A DNA stretch of 44,697 bases from JBKBRC01 sp046292345 (GTDB lineage Bacteria > Bacteroidota > Rhodothermia > Rhodothermales > Rubricoccaceae). The notes beneath the pieces were generated by a model. The model worked only from the letters and a program-made list of their open reading frames with translations. It searched no databases and was not told where the DNA came from. The position numbers and the translations under genes are program-made. The stretch is taken from NCBI GenBank assembly GCA_046292345.1, contig JBKBRC010000022.1:1-44697 (forward strand). The letters are read 5' to 3'. Shown here piece by piece: positions 1-7,466 of the stretch. Position 1 is the first letter of the stretch. Each line of letters opens with the position of its first letter.

Positions 1-92
1 CTACCGAAGGGCAAACCGCCGGAAGGTACGAGAGGCCCGGCCAGGGGCGCGGCCGCGGCCGGTGCCCCCCGGTCGGGGCCATGTCTCCGCGC

Positions 93-134
93 GAGGCGCT
101 CAGAGCGAGGCGCTCAGAGCGAGGCGCTCAGAGC
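93..134. repeat. 3 x 14-bp tandem repeat across response regulator stop codon
   Basis: Three perfect copies of gaggcgctcagagc lie at 93-106, 107-120 and 121-134. The stop codon of the minus-strand response regulator (128-130) lies inside the copy nearest the gene, so the last codons plus stop were copied downstream. On the minus strand each junction can fold as GAGCG-CCT-CGCTC, so the array may act as a string of small hairpins after the stop. Confidence 0.85.
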
Positions 135-841
135 GTGTCTACGAGCTTGTAGCCGACGCCTTTGACGGTGTCGATGTAGGCGCTGCCGAGCTTTTCGCGC
201 ACCTTGCGCACGTGCACGTCTACGGTGCGGTCTACGACGTACACGTCGCGGCCCCAGACGGCGTCGAGCAGTTCCTCGCGGGTGAACACGCGCCCGGGGT
301 GCGAGGCCAGGAAGTAGAGCAGTTCGAACTCTTTGCGCGGCAGGCGGAACGTCTCGGGCGCATCTCCGCCGACGCGCTCGACGAGGTAGCGCTCGCGGTC
401 GATCACGAGGTCGTGCACGCGGAGCTGGCCCGTGGGCGCTGCTGCGCCGCGCTCGGCGCGGCGCAGCAGCGCGCGCACGCGCGTGACGAACAGACGCGGC
501 GAGACCGGCTTGGGCAGGTAGTCGTCTGCGCCGGCATCGAGCCCGGCGATCTCGTCCCGCTCGTCGGTGCGCGCGGTGAGCATCAGGATGGGCGTCAGGC
601 GGAGGTTGGCGTCCTCGCGCACGCGCGCGGTCATCTCGACGCCGTCCATGCGCGGCATCATCACGTCGACGACGAGCACGTCCGGCCGCTCGGCCTGGGC
701 CACCTTGAGGCCCTCGACGCCGTCGCGGGCTACGAAGACGCGGAGGCCCTCGGTCTCGAGCGCGTACTGGAGCAGCTCCAGCAGGTCCGGCTCGTCGTCG
801 ACGAGCAGGACGGTGGCGGGCGGCTCGGGGGAGGCGGTCAT
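128..841 (-). CDS. OmpR/PhoB-family DNA-binding response regulator
   Basis: Two-component response regulator of 237 aa. The receiver domain (about residues 10-125) has the acidic pair D15/D16, the phosphoacceptor aspartate in VVDVMMPRMDG (D59) and the conserved lysine in LPKPV (K111). A winged-helix effector domain follows at about 135-237 with the family-typical segments LLDAVWG and KGVGYKLV. Length is normal for the PhoB/OmpR family. It binds DNA once phosphorylated by a sensor kinase, which would lie beyond the window if it is downstream on this strand. A TAGCTT element at 869-874, 27 nt before the ATG, is the likely core promoter. The target genes cannot be read from the sequence. Confidence 0.93.
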   Translation of the reverse strand: MTASPEPPATVLLVDDEPDLLELLQYALETEGLRVFVARDGVEGLKVAQAERPDVLVVDVMMPRMDGVEMTARVREDANLRLTPILMLTARTDERDEIAGLDAGADDYLPKPVSPRLFVTRVRALLRRAERGAAAPTGQLRVHDLVIDRERYLVERVGGDAPETFRLPRKEFELLYFLASHPGRVFTREELLDAVWGRDVYVVDRTVDVHVRKVREKLGSAYIDTVKGVGYKLVDTL

Positions 842-868
842 GGAGGGCGCGGCAGGGCGAACGGGTGG

Positions 869-874
869 AAGCTA
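869..874 (-). promoter_or_regulatory. TAGCTT promoter-like element before response regulator
   Basis: TAGCTT on the minus strand, 27 nt upstream of the start at 841. It is one of at least eight similar hexamers found before lead genes in this window and is probably a -10/-7 type element. Confidence 0.4.
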
Positions 875-940
875 GCCGCGAGCAATTAGCCCAGTGTTAC
901 GCCGTCGCACGACGTCCGTGCGGCGGCCGGAGTGCGGGCG

Positions 941-1549
941 TCAGCCGAGCGCGTCCACGGCTGCCGCGGCTGCCCGGGTGAGCACCTCGGCGGGCGGACG
1001 GGTACGCGCAAGCACGCGCAAGCCGTAGGCGGTGGCCGTGAGCAAGGCCGCGAGCTGGCGCGCATCGCGCTCGGCCGGGATCTCGCCGGCGGTCTGGGCG
1101 CGGCGTACGGCGGCCTCGAAGGCCGCCAGCATGCCGTCGCGCGAGGCCGCGGTGCGGGCGTGCGTCTCGGCGTCGTGCGGCGCGCGCTCGGCCGAGGCGT
1201 TGACGACGAAGCATCCCATGGCGCTGTCCCCGGGCGCGTCCTCGCGCAGGCCCTCGGGGTCGTCTGCGCCGGCGTCGGCGATCCGGCGCAGGTGCCGCGT
1301 GATCCCCTCCCGCGCCGACGAGCGCGCCAGGTCTGCGTAGAGTGCCCCGCCGGAGCGGCGCGCGTAGCGCTCGAGCGCGGCCAGGTAGAGCGACTGCTTG
1401 TCGCCGAACGTGCCGTAGAGGCTGCTCCGGCTCAGGCCCGTCGCCTCGACCAGGTCCTGCACCGACGTGCCCTCGAAGCCGCGGCTCCAGAACAGGCGCA
1501 GGGCGGCCTCGAGCGCAGCGTCGGGGGCGAACGAGAGCGGGCGAGGCAT
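941..1549 (-). CDS. TetR/AcrR-family transcriptional regulator
   Basis: A 202-aa one-component repressor. The N-terminal helix-turn-helix (about residues 7-55) has the hallmark order ALRLFWSRGFEGTSVQDLV followed by GLSRSSLYGTFGDK, which is characteristic of TetR DNA-binding domains. The alpha-helical C-terminal half (about 70-200) would bind a ligand and dimerise. It contains MGCFVVNASAE, a stretch common in the AcrR-like subgroup (C-terminal domain as in YxaF/LmrA). It diverges from ruvA, with 86 bp between the two starts. No dedicated target is adjacent, so autoregulation and a distant efflux or redox target are equally possible. Confidence 0.9.
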   Translation of the reverse strand: MPRPLSFAPDAALEAALRLFWSRGFEGTSVQDLVEATGLSRSSLYGTFGDKQSLYLAALERYARRSGGALYADLARSSAREGITRHLRRIADAGADDPEGLREDAPGDSAMGCFVVNASAERAPHDAETHARTAASRDGMLAAFEAAVRRAQTAGEIPAERDARQLAALLTATAYGLRVLARTRPPAEVLTRAAAAAVDALG

Positions 1550-1595
1550 GCGAGACTGGCGGAAGGGGTGACGGGGGGCTGGCGCCGCGCGCCCG

Positions 1596-1601
1596 TAGCT
1601 T
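1596..1601 (+). promoter_or_regulatory. TAGCTT promoter-like element before ruvA
   Basis: TAGCTT lies 34 nt upstream of the GTG start of ruvA, in the divergent region shared with the TetR gene. Confidence 0.4.
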
Positions 1602-1635
1602 GCGCGGCCTGTCCCTCCTCCCGACCGAGACGCCC

Positions 1636-2238
1636 GTGATCGCGTACGTTGCCGGCACGCTGGCCGAGAAGAAGCCCACCGAAGTTACCCTGGAGGCCGG
1701 CGGCCTGGGCTACCGGATCCTGATCCCGGCCTCGTCTTACGACCGCCTGCCCGACGTGGGGCGTCCGGCGCGCCTGCTGACGACGTTCGTCGTCCGGGAG
1801 GATGCGCACGTGCTCTACGGCTTCGCCACCGAGGCCGAGCGCGCGCTCTTCGAGACCATGACGGGCGTCTCGGGCGTGGGGCCGAAGATGGCGCTCGCGG
1901 CGCTCTCGGCCATGTCGCCTGCGGACCTGCGCGACACCGTCCTCGCCGGCGACGCGGCGCTCCTGACGCGCATCCCCGGTGTGGGGCGCAAGACGGCCGA
2001 GCGGCTCGTGGTCGAGCTGCGCGACCGCCTCGCGCGTCTCGACGGGCTCGAGGCGCCGGGCGCGCTCGGCGCCGGCGATGCCGAGACGACACAGGCCCGC
2101 GCCGACGCGCGCGCCGGGCTCGAGGCGCTCGGGCTGACGCGCGCCGAGGCGGAGAAACGCCTCCGCAAGGCGCTGCGCGAGCAACCGGGCGTGCAGTCGG
2201 CGGAGGAGCTGATCCGGCTCGCGCTGCGCCAGAGCTGA
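1636..2238 (+). CDS. ruvA: Holliday junction branch-migration protein RuvA
   Basis: DNA-binding subunit of the RuvAB branch-migration complex, which processes Holliday junctions in recombinational repair. From the GTG at 1636 the protein is 200 aa and opens with MIAYVAGTLAEK, the family's usual first residues, which fixes the start even though the frame is open further upstream. Domain I (OB fold) covers about residues 1-62. Two helix-hairpin-helix motifs follow: GVSGVGPKMAL at 77-87 and IPGVGRKTAERLV at 113-125. A flexible acidic linker (about 135-150) leads to the C-terminal RuvB-contacting domain (about 152-200). Length is normal. It converges with nadE, with only 24 bp between the stops. 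No ruvB or ruvC is adjacent. Confidence 0.95.
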   Translation: MIAYVAGTLAEKKPTEVTLEAGGLGYRILIPASSYDRLPDVGRPARLLTTFVVREDAHVLYGFATEAERALFETMTGVSGVGPKMALAALSAMSPADLRDTVLAGDAALLTRIPGVGRKTAERLVVELRDRLARLDGLEAPGALGAGDAETTQARADARAGLEALGLTRAEAEKRLRKALREQPGVQSAEELIRLALRQS

Positions 2239-2262
2239 GCGGCGCTCCGGGTGGCGCCCGCC

Positions 2263-3987
2263 CTAGGCGGCGCCAGGCACGGCGCTGCCAGGCACGGCGC
2301 TGCCAGGCACGGCGCTGCCAGGCACGGCCGTGCGCTGCATCACGACGGGCAGGCGGCGCCCGAGGCCGAACGCCTTGCCGCTCACGCGCAGGCCCGGCGC
2401 GGCCTGCCGCCGCTTGTACTCGGCGCGGTCTACCAGACCTGCGATGCGGGCGACGAGCGCGCGCGCGTAGCCCGTCTCGGCCGCGATGGCGTCCACATCG
2501 GCGTGGTCCTCGATGTAGCGGCGCAGCACGCGGTCGAGCACGTCGTAGGGCGGCAGCGAGTCCTGATCCACCTGGCCGGGGCGCAGCTCGGCCGAGGGCG
2601 GCTTGGTGAGGGTGCTCCGGGGAATCACCTCGCGCCCGGCGCGGCGGTTGATGTACGTGGCGAGCGCGTACACGTCGCCCTTGAACACGTCGGCGAGCAC
2701 GGCGAGGCCGCCGGACATGTCGCCGTAGAGCGTCGCGTAGCCGACGGCCATTTCGGACTTGTTGCCGGTCGTGAGCAGCAGGTAGCCAAACTTGTTGGAG
2801 ACGGCCATGAGCGTCACGCCGCGCGCGCGGCTCTGGATGTTCTCCTCAGCGACCCCCTCGGCGGTGCCCTCGAAAAGTGGCCCAAGCATGGCCGTAAACG
2901 CGTCCACGGCCGGGCGGATGGAGATCTCGTGGAAGGCGATGCCGAGGTTCTCGGCGAGCGTGCGCGAGTCGTTTACCGAGCCGGCCGAGGAGTAGGCGCT
3001 CGGCAGCGTGATGCCGACGACGCGCTCCGGCCCGAGCGCCTCGGCGGCGAGCGCGCACGTGACGGCCGAGTCGATGCCGCCCGAGAGGCCGAGCAGGGCT
3101 TTCGGGAAGACGCCCTCGCCGGTCTTGCGCACGTAGTCGCGGATGCCGAGCACGAGCGCGTCGTGCAGCGCAGCGACGGGCTCGGGCTCGGCCGCGAGAT
3201 CGGCCCCGGGTGGCGCGTGGTCGCCGAGGTCCCACACGAGCAGGTCCTCGGCAAACGGCGTGGCGCGGCGAAGGACGGCACCGTCGGGCCCGTGCACGCG
3301 GCTGTCGCCGTCGAAGATGAGCTCGGTGTTGGCGCCGACCTGGTTGACGTACACGAACGGCACGCCGTGCTCGCGGCTGGCCTCGGCCATGAGGCGCGTG
3401 CGCTCGGCCGGCTTGCCGGCGGCGAACGGGCTCGCCGAGAGGTTCACGAACACGTCCACGCCCTCGGCCGCGAGCGCGTCGATGGGGTTGGCGGCGTAGA
3501 GGTGGTAGGGCGCCTGGTCTTCGTTGTTCCAGAGGTCCTCGCACAGGTGCAACCCGAGGCGCAGGCCGCGGAAGACGACCGGCGCGCACGCCGCGCCGGG
3601 CTCGAAGTAGCGGTACTCGTCGAAGACGTCGTAGGTGGGCAGCAGCGCCTTGTACGCCTCGGCGGCGACGCGCCCGCCCTCGACGAGCAGGGCCGCGTTG
3701 AAGAGCCGCTTGCCGACGCCGCTGCGGTTGCGCACGGGCGCGCCGAGGAGCAGCCCGAGCCCGGCCGGCGCCTCGCGCGCGAGGAAGGCCACGGCGGCCT
3801 CGACGTCGTCCAGGAACGCCGGGCGCTCGAGCAGGTCCATCGGCGGGTAGCCGGTCACGACAAGTTCGGGGAAGACGGCGAGGTCGGCGCCGGCCTCGGC
3901 GGCGCGGCGCGCCGCGGCGAGGATGCGCCGCGCGTTGCCGGCGAGGTCGCCGACGGTCGGGTTGAGCTGGCAGAGGGCGAAGCGCAT
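2263..3987 (-). CDS. nadE: Glutamine-dependent NAD+ synthetase
   Basis: Makes NAD+ from nicotinate adenine dinucleotide with ATP, drawing ammonia from glutamine. The N-terminal nitrilase-type amidase domain (about 1-260) has the Glu-Lys-Cys triad as E41 (FPELVVTGYPP), K113 (YKALLPTYDVFDE) and C149 (LHLCEDLW). The C-terminal synthetase domain has the ATP-pyrophosphatase P-loop SGGIDS at 302-307 and the KPPSAELRPGQ substrate segment. At 574 aa it is slightly long, because the last 20 or so residues are a repeated AVPGS tail encoded by a 15-bp tandem repeat (2272-2327). The tail has no counterpart I know of in NadE enzymes and probably arose by replication slippage next to the stop. Confidence 0.95.
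   Translation of the reverse strand: MRFALCQLNPTVGDLAGNARRILAAARRAAEAGADLAVFPELVVTGYPPMDLLERPAFLDDVEAAVAFLAREAPAGLGLLLGAPVRNRSGVGKRLFNAALLVEGGRVAAEAYKALLPTYDVFDEYRYFEPGAACAPVVFRGLRLGLHLCEDLWNNEDQAPYHLYAANPIDALAAEGVDVFVNLSASPFAAGKPAERTRLMAEASREHGVPFVYVNQVGANTELIFDGDSRVHGPDGAVLRRATPFAEDLLVWDLGDHAPPGADLAAEPEPVAALHDALVLGIRDYVRKTGEGVFPKALLGLSGGIDSAVTCALAAEALGPERVVGITLPSAYSSAGSVNDSRTLAENLGIAFHEISIRPAVDAFTAMLGPLFEGTAEGVAEENIQSRARGVTLMAVSNKFGYLLLTTGNKSEMAVGYATLYGDMSGGLAVLADVFKGDVYALATYINRRAGREVIPRSTLTKPPSAELRPGQVDQDSLPPYDVLDRVLRRYIEDHADVDAIAAETGYARALVARIAGLVDRAEYKRRQAAPGLRVSGKAFGLGRRLPVVMQRTAVPGSAVPGSAVPGSAVPGAA
2272..2327. repeat. 15-bp tandem repeat encoding the AVPGS tail of NadE
   Basis: About 3.7 copies of gccaggcacggcgct, in frame at the 3' end of nadE and ending 6 bp before its stop codon. 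It adds the pentapeptide AVPGS repeatedly. Confidence 0.9.
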
Positions 3988-3990
3988 GGC

Positions 3991-4045
3991 GGGCGGGCGG
4001 CGTCGGGACGGGCGGGCGGCGTCGGGACGGGCGGGCGGCGTCGGG
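3991..4045. repeat. 19-bp tandem repeat between TonB receptor stop and nadE start
   Basis: Two perfect and one 17-bp partial copy of gggcgggcggcgtcgggac, starting 6 nt past the receptor stop (4052-4054) and running to within 3 bp of the nadE ATG. It is therefore both the receptor 3' flank and the nadE leader. Confidence 0.9.
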
Positions 4046-4051
4046 GGGCGG

Positions 4052-5998
4052 TCAGCGGCCGAGGCGGAGGCCGGCCAGCCAGGTGCGCCCGGGCATGGGC
4101 GCGCCGAAGACCTCGGTGTAGACCGTCCCGGTGACGTTGCGCACGTCGAGGTGGGCGCGCACGGCGGGCGCGAGGCGGTAGCCGAGGCGCACGTTGGCCA
4201 GCCCGTATGAGGGCAGGGCCACGCGCGCGGTGTAGAGCGCCTCGAGGGCCGCCTCGGCGCGTCCGGACGTGCCGCGCGCGCGCGCGAGCAGGCGGTGGGG
4301 GGCGTGCCCGAGCGCGTACTTGTAGACCGCGCCCGGCTGCGCGCCCGAGAGCGTGACGCGCGTGAGCGCGTAGCCGAGGTCGAGCGCGGCCGAGCGGCCG
4401 GCGGCGTCTCCGCGGCGCAGCGTGGCGTCGGCCTCGAGGCCGGTGGCGGTGGCGGTGAGCACGTTCTGCGCGAGGAAGTAGGGCGCGTCGGGCGTCAGGC
4501 GGGCGAAGTCGATCAGGTCGTCGGTGCGGCGCCAGAAGGCGGTCGTGCGAAGGGCGAGGCCCGGGGCGGGGTAGAAGTCGGCGCCGGCCTCCGCGTTCCA
4601 GGCGCGCTCGGCGCGAAGGTCCGGGTTGCCCAGGTTGCCGTCGTTGCGGGGCCGGACGGTGTTGAGGTAGCGCTCGACGTAGGTCGGGGCGCGCACGGCG
4701 CGTCCGCCCGTGGCGCGGAGCGTGAGCGCAGGCGCGGCGGCGTAGGCGAGCGCGAGCATGGGCGTCGGCTCGAGGCCGAAGCCGGGATCGGCGTCGAGGC
4801 GGGCCGAGGCCGTCAGCGTCAGGCGGGGGGCGGGTATCCAGCGCGCGAGCGCGAACGCCCCCCCGGCCGCGTCGGCGTGCGTGCCGAGGTTGTTCGAGTC
4901 GATGCCGCGCCACTCGGCGGAGGCGCCGGCCGAGAGCGTGAGCGCGGCCGAGAGCGCGCGCGAGGCGTCGGCCGAGAGCACGAGGCGGCCGTTGGTGTGC
5001 TCGTTGGCGGGCGTGACGGGATTGAAGGCGTAGCGGCTGCGGTGGCGCCGCCCGGCGAGGTGCACGCGCCAGGCGGTCTGACCGGGCGCGGCGGCGGTGC
5101 GCTCGAGGCGCGCCTGCGCCCAGAGCATGGCCGCGTCGCTGCGCGCCGTGTCCGAGGCGAAGGGCGAATAGAACTGGAACGCGCCGAAGTCGCGCGCGTC
5201 GGCGGCGGCGCGCACGCTCAGGCGGGCCGCGCCGAGCGGGGCCGCGAGGGCGGCCGTGCCGGCGAGGCGCCGAAAGTCGGTGCGGACCGGCCCGGCGGAG
5301 CCAACGACGGGGGCGCCGGAGGCGTCGCGAATGGCCTGGCCGTCGGTCGTCTGCGCGTCGAGCGCGGCCGTGAACGTGGCGCCCGGACGGGGCGCCGTGC
5401 GGGCGCTTGCGGCGAGCCGGGCCGTGCGCTCGCCGCCGCCGAGCGCCTCGAGCGCCGCGGCGCGGCCGGCCGTGCCCGCGCCGGCGTGCGTGATCACGTG
5501 CACGACGCCGCCGAGCGCGTCCGGCCCGTAGACGGCCGCCGCCGGCCCGCGGAGGATCTCGACGCGCGCGATCTCGGCGAGCGGGACCGGAAACGAGCTC
5601 TGGAAGTGTCCCGTCTGCGGGTCGTTGAAGCGCGCGCCATCGACAAGGAAAAGGACACCGTTGAAGGGCGCGCCGCGGATCGAGAAGTCGCTCTGCACGC
5701 CAAGCGCGCCGCGCGAGGTCGTCTGCACGCCCGCGGCGAAGCGCAGCAGCTCGTCGAGCGCCTGCGCGGGCGCGGCGGCGATGTCAGCGGCGGTGAGGAC
5801 GGTCACGTGGCGCCCGGTCTGCCGGAGCGCGTCCGGCAGGCGGCTCGCCGTCACGACGACGTCGGCACCGAGATCGGCCGCGCGGAGCGAATCGGCGGCG
5901 GGCGTGGTCTGCGCAGCGAGCGCTGGGGCGAGCAGCAGGCTCGGAGTGAGGAGCAGGGCGGTGAGCCCGAGAGAAGCAAGGCGGCGCATGAGCGGCAC
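4052..5998 (-). CDS. TonB-dependent outer-membrane receptor, BtuB-like
   Basis: A 648-aa outer-membrane receptor that would import a scarce ligand using TonB energy. A signal peptide (about residues 1-29, ending ALAAQ) is followed by a plug domain at about 45-165 with VVVTASRLPD, SIRGAPFNGVLFLVDGA and VEILRGPAAAVYGPDALGG. A 22-strand-type barrel follows and ends in the aromatic or basic terminus GRTWLAGLRLGR. Length and absence of a carboxypeptidase-like N-terminal domain resemble BtuB or siderophore receptors rather than SusC. The substrate is not readable; no cobalamin gene or riboswitch is adjacent. The second methionine (5989, MRRLASLG) gives a more typical signal peptide and sits 27 nt from the upstream TAGCTT element. 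Confidence 0.9.
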   Translation of the reverse strand: MPLMRRLASLGLTALLLTPSLLLAPALAAQTTPAADSLRAADLGADVVVTASRLPDALRQTGRHVTVLTAADIAAAPAQALDELLRFAAGVQTTSRGALGVQSDFSIRGAPFNGVLFLVDGARFNDPQTGHFQSSFPVPLAEIARVEILRGPAAAVYGPDALGGVVHVITHAGAGTAGRAAALEALGGGERTARLAASARTAPRPGATFTAALDAQTTDGQAIRDASGAPVVGSAGPVRTDFRRLAGTAALAAPLGAARLSVRAAADARDFGAFQFYSPFASDTARSDAAMLWAQARLERTAAAPGQTAWRVHLAGRRHRSRYAFNPVTPANEHTNGRLVLSADASRALSAALTLSAGASAEWRGIDSNNLGTHADAAGGAFALARWIPAPRLTLTASARLDADPGFGLEPTPMLALAYAAAPALTLRATGGRAVRAPTYVERYLNTVRPRNDGNLGNPDLRAERAWNAEAGADFYPAPGLALRTTAFWRRTDDLIDFARLTPDAPYFLAQNVLTATATGLEADATLRRGDAAGRSAALDLGYALTRVTLSGAQPGAVYKYALGHAPHRLLARARGTSGRAEAALEALYTARVALPSYGLANVRLGYRLAPAVRAHLDVRNVTGTVYTEVFGAPMPGRTWLAGLRLGR

Positions 5999-6016
5999 AG
6001 GAAGGAGTTGTGACGG

Positions 6017-6022
6017 AAGCTA
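6017..6022 (-). promoter_or_regulatory. TAGCTT promoter-like element before TonB receptor
   Basis: TAGCTT on the minus strand, 18 nt before the longest start (5998) and 27 nt before the alternative ATG at 5989. A 12-bp perfect palindrome, gcgaatattcgc, lies further upstream at 6074-6085. Confidence 0.35.
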
Positions 6023-6117
6023 TCCTAGGCGAGCGATCCTGGGCGATCGCCGCACGTCCCGGAGGGGCTTCCGGCGAATATTCGCTGGCGGCGTGTCGAA
6101 ACTACCTTCGTGCGTCC

Positions 6118-6124
6118 TAGTTTG
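6118..6124 (+). promoter_or_regulatory. TAGTTTG promoter-like element before hlyIII-type gene
   Basis: TAGTTTG lies 35 nt before the ATG at 6160. The same heptamer recurs before the VanX-like gene at 23059-23065. Confidence 0.4.
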
Positions 6125-6159
6125 CTCCCCTGTGCGGCCTCGTCCCCCGTTCCGGCCTT

Positions 6160-6810
6160 ATGACTGCCTCTGCTGCTCCCGTTCCGTCGCTCCGCGAGGA
6201 AATCGTCAACGCGCTCACGCACGGGCTTGGCGCAGTCGCAAGCGCGGGCGGCGGCGCCGTCCTGATCACGCTCGCGGCCATCTACGGCGACGTGTGGCAG
6301 GTCGTGGGCGCTTCGGTCTTCGGGGCGTCGCTGCTCTTACTCTACCTCGCCTCGACGCTCTACCACGCCGTCCCGCACCCGAAGGTGAAGGCGCGGCTCA
6401 AGATCGCCGATCACTGCGCCATCTTCGTGCTCATCGCGGGCACGTACACGCCGTTTACGCTCGGGCTGCGCGGGGTGTGGGGCTGGGCGCTCTTCGGGAC
6501 GGTGTGGGGGCTGGCGCTCGCGGGGATCGTGTTCAAGCTGTTTTTCACCGGACGCCTGCAGCGCCTCTCGACGCTACTCTACGTGGCGATGGGCTGGCTC
6601 GTGATCGTCGCGGCCAAGCCGATGCTGGGCGCGCTCGCGCCGTCGGCGCTGGCGTGGCTCGTGGCGGGCGGCGTGCTCTACACGGCTGGGACGGTGTTCT
6701 ACCTCAGCCGGCGCATCCCGTACGCGCACGCCATCTGGCACCTGTTTGTGCTCGGCGGGAGCGTGTGCCACTTCGCGGCCGTCCTGGCGGACGTGCTCGG
6801 GGGGGCCTGA
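6160..6810 (+). CDS. Hemolysin III / PAQR-family membrane protein
   Basis: A 216-aa integral membrane protein of the hemolysin III (YqfA, PAQR-related) family with seven hydrophobic segments. Family-conserved polar positions are visible: EEIVNALTHGLG near the N-terminus, a Ser-x3-His site (SLLLLYLASTLYHAVPH), DHCAIFVLIAGTYTP in the middle and AIWHLFVLGGSVCHF near the C-terminus. The histidines and aspartate form the metal site of this hydrolase-like superfamily. The name comes from a Bacillus cereus pore-forming activity; in most bacteria the role is unknown and may concern membrane lipid homeostasis. It stands alone, with a divergent promoter region upstream. Confidence 0.9.
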   Translation: MTASAAPVPSLREEIVNALTHGLGAVASAGGGAVLITLAAIYGDVWQVVGASVFGASLLLLYLASTLYHAVPHPKVKARLKIADHCAIFVLIAGTYTPFTLGLRGVWGWALFGTVWGLALAGIVFKLFFTGRLQRLSTLLYVAMGWLVIVAAKPMLGALAPSALAWLVAGGVLYTAGTVFYLSRRIPYAHAIWHLFVLGGSVCHFAAVLADVLGGA

Positions 6811-6814
6811 CGCG

Positions 6815-6848
6815 GAGGCCTCGGTGGGGAGCCGCAGAGGCCTCTGCG
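6815..6848. terminator. Inverted-repeat region after hlyIII-type gene
   Basis: Two copies of GAGGCCTC (6815-6822 and 6837-6844) can pair, and the second is the core of a 16-bp perfect palindrome (6833-6848). It lies between convergent genes, so a bidirectional terminator is likely, although there is no T-run. Confidence 0.4.
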
Positions 6849-6858
6849 AGCCTGTCGC

Positions 6859-7381
6859 TCAGGGGCGGCGGCGCGGCGTGCCCTCCCAGACGAGCTTGTT
6901 CGGGAACAAGACGCCAGCGCCGGCCCCCCCCTACCAGGGAGACGATCCCGGCCGCCGCCCCGTAGAACCCGGCCCGCGCGTAGGGCTCACACGAAAACGG
7001 GACCTCGGGGGCGCAGTCGCCCTGAGGGAGGAGGGCAAGCGTGGCTCCCGTTGCGAACCCGGCCACGGCCCCGATCGCGGCCCCCTCGAGCGCGCCGCGC
7101 CCGTGGCGGAGGAACCGGACGCGGGCCACGTCGCCCCGCGCGAACGTCTGGACCTCCCCCGTCGCGGGGTTGGTCCACGAGGCCTCATCGGCGTCCACCC
7201 GAAAGCCGTGGGCGCGGAACGTCTCGCCCGAGGCGAGGGTGACGGCGGCCGTCTGCCGGGCGGCCCGCTCGTTGAGACGGAGCCGGTCAGCGGAAGAGTC
7301 GAGCGTGCCGGCCGTGGAGACGCAGCCGGAGAGGGCGAGGAAGAGGGCGGCGCTGAGGGCCGCCTGGCAGGTACGATGCAT
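6859..7381 (-). pseudogene. Glycine-zipper lipoprotein, frameshifted at a G8 tract
   Basis: The uninterrupted frame runs from 7381 to 6704 and overlaps the end of the hemolysin-III gene antisense. The N-terminus is a clear lipoprotein signal (LFLALSGCVS). A basic/charged segment and a glycine-zipper membrane region follow (ALEGAAIGAVAGFATGATLAL), then GFYGAAAGIVSLVGG. Directly after this, at a run of eight Gs (fwd 6924-6931), the sequence turns into arginine/proline-rich shadow protein. Removing one G restores a sensible glycine-rich end (GGAGAGVLFPNKLVWEG) with a stop at 6859-6861, before the neighbouring gene, giving 173 aa. It is either a sequencing error, a decayed gene or phase-variable switching at the G8 tract. 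The function of such lipoproteins is unknown. Confidence 0.7.
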
Positions 7382-7419
7382 AGCTGGGCGTTCAGTAGGG
7401 TGGGGTTGGTGGACAGCAA

Positions 7420-7450
7420 AGGGCGGACCGCTCAGGCAGCGGCCCGCCCT
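7420..7450 (-). terminator. Intrinsic terminator of the subtilase gene
   Basis: On the minus strand a 13-bp stem (one G-U pair) with the 5-nt loop GCCTG is followed by CTTTGCT. It starts 16 nt after the subtilase stop. Confidence 0.7.
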
Positions 7451-7466
7451 CTGCAGGTGGTAGTGG

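Noticed and set aside
1..81. 26-residue minus-strand frame ending at base 1
   Set aside because: Too short, Arg/Pro-rich, with no motif; not enough evidence for a gene downstream of the response regulator.
2251..4134. Long plus-strand open frame opposite nadE
   Set aside because: Shadow of a GC-rich gene: composition is Arg/Gly/Ala/Val-rich with no motif, while the minus strand encodes a complete NAD synthetase.
4052..5998. SusC-type polysaccharide receptor
   Set aside because: No N-terminal carboxypeptidase-like domain, too short, and no SusD partner; BtuB/siderophore type fits better.
4295..6013. Long plus-strand open frame opposite the TonB receptor
   Set aside because: Shadow frame with low-complexity Arg/Gly/Glu composition; the receptor on the other strand is fully recognisable.
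6049..6058. ggcgatcgcc as a HIP1-like repeat
   Set aside because: A single occurrence noticed in the window, so no repeat family can be claimed.
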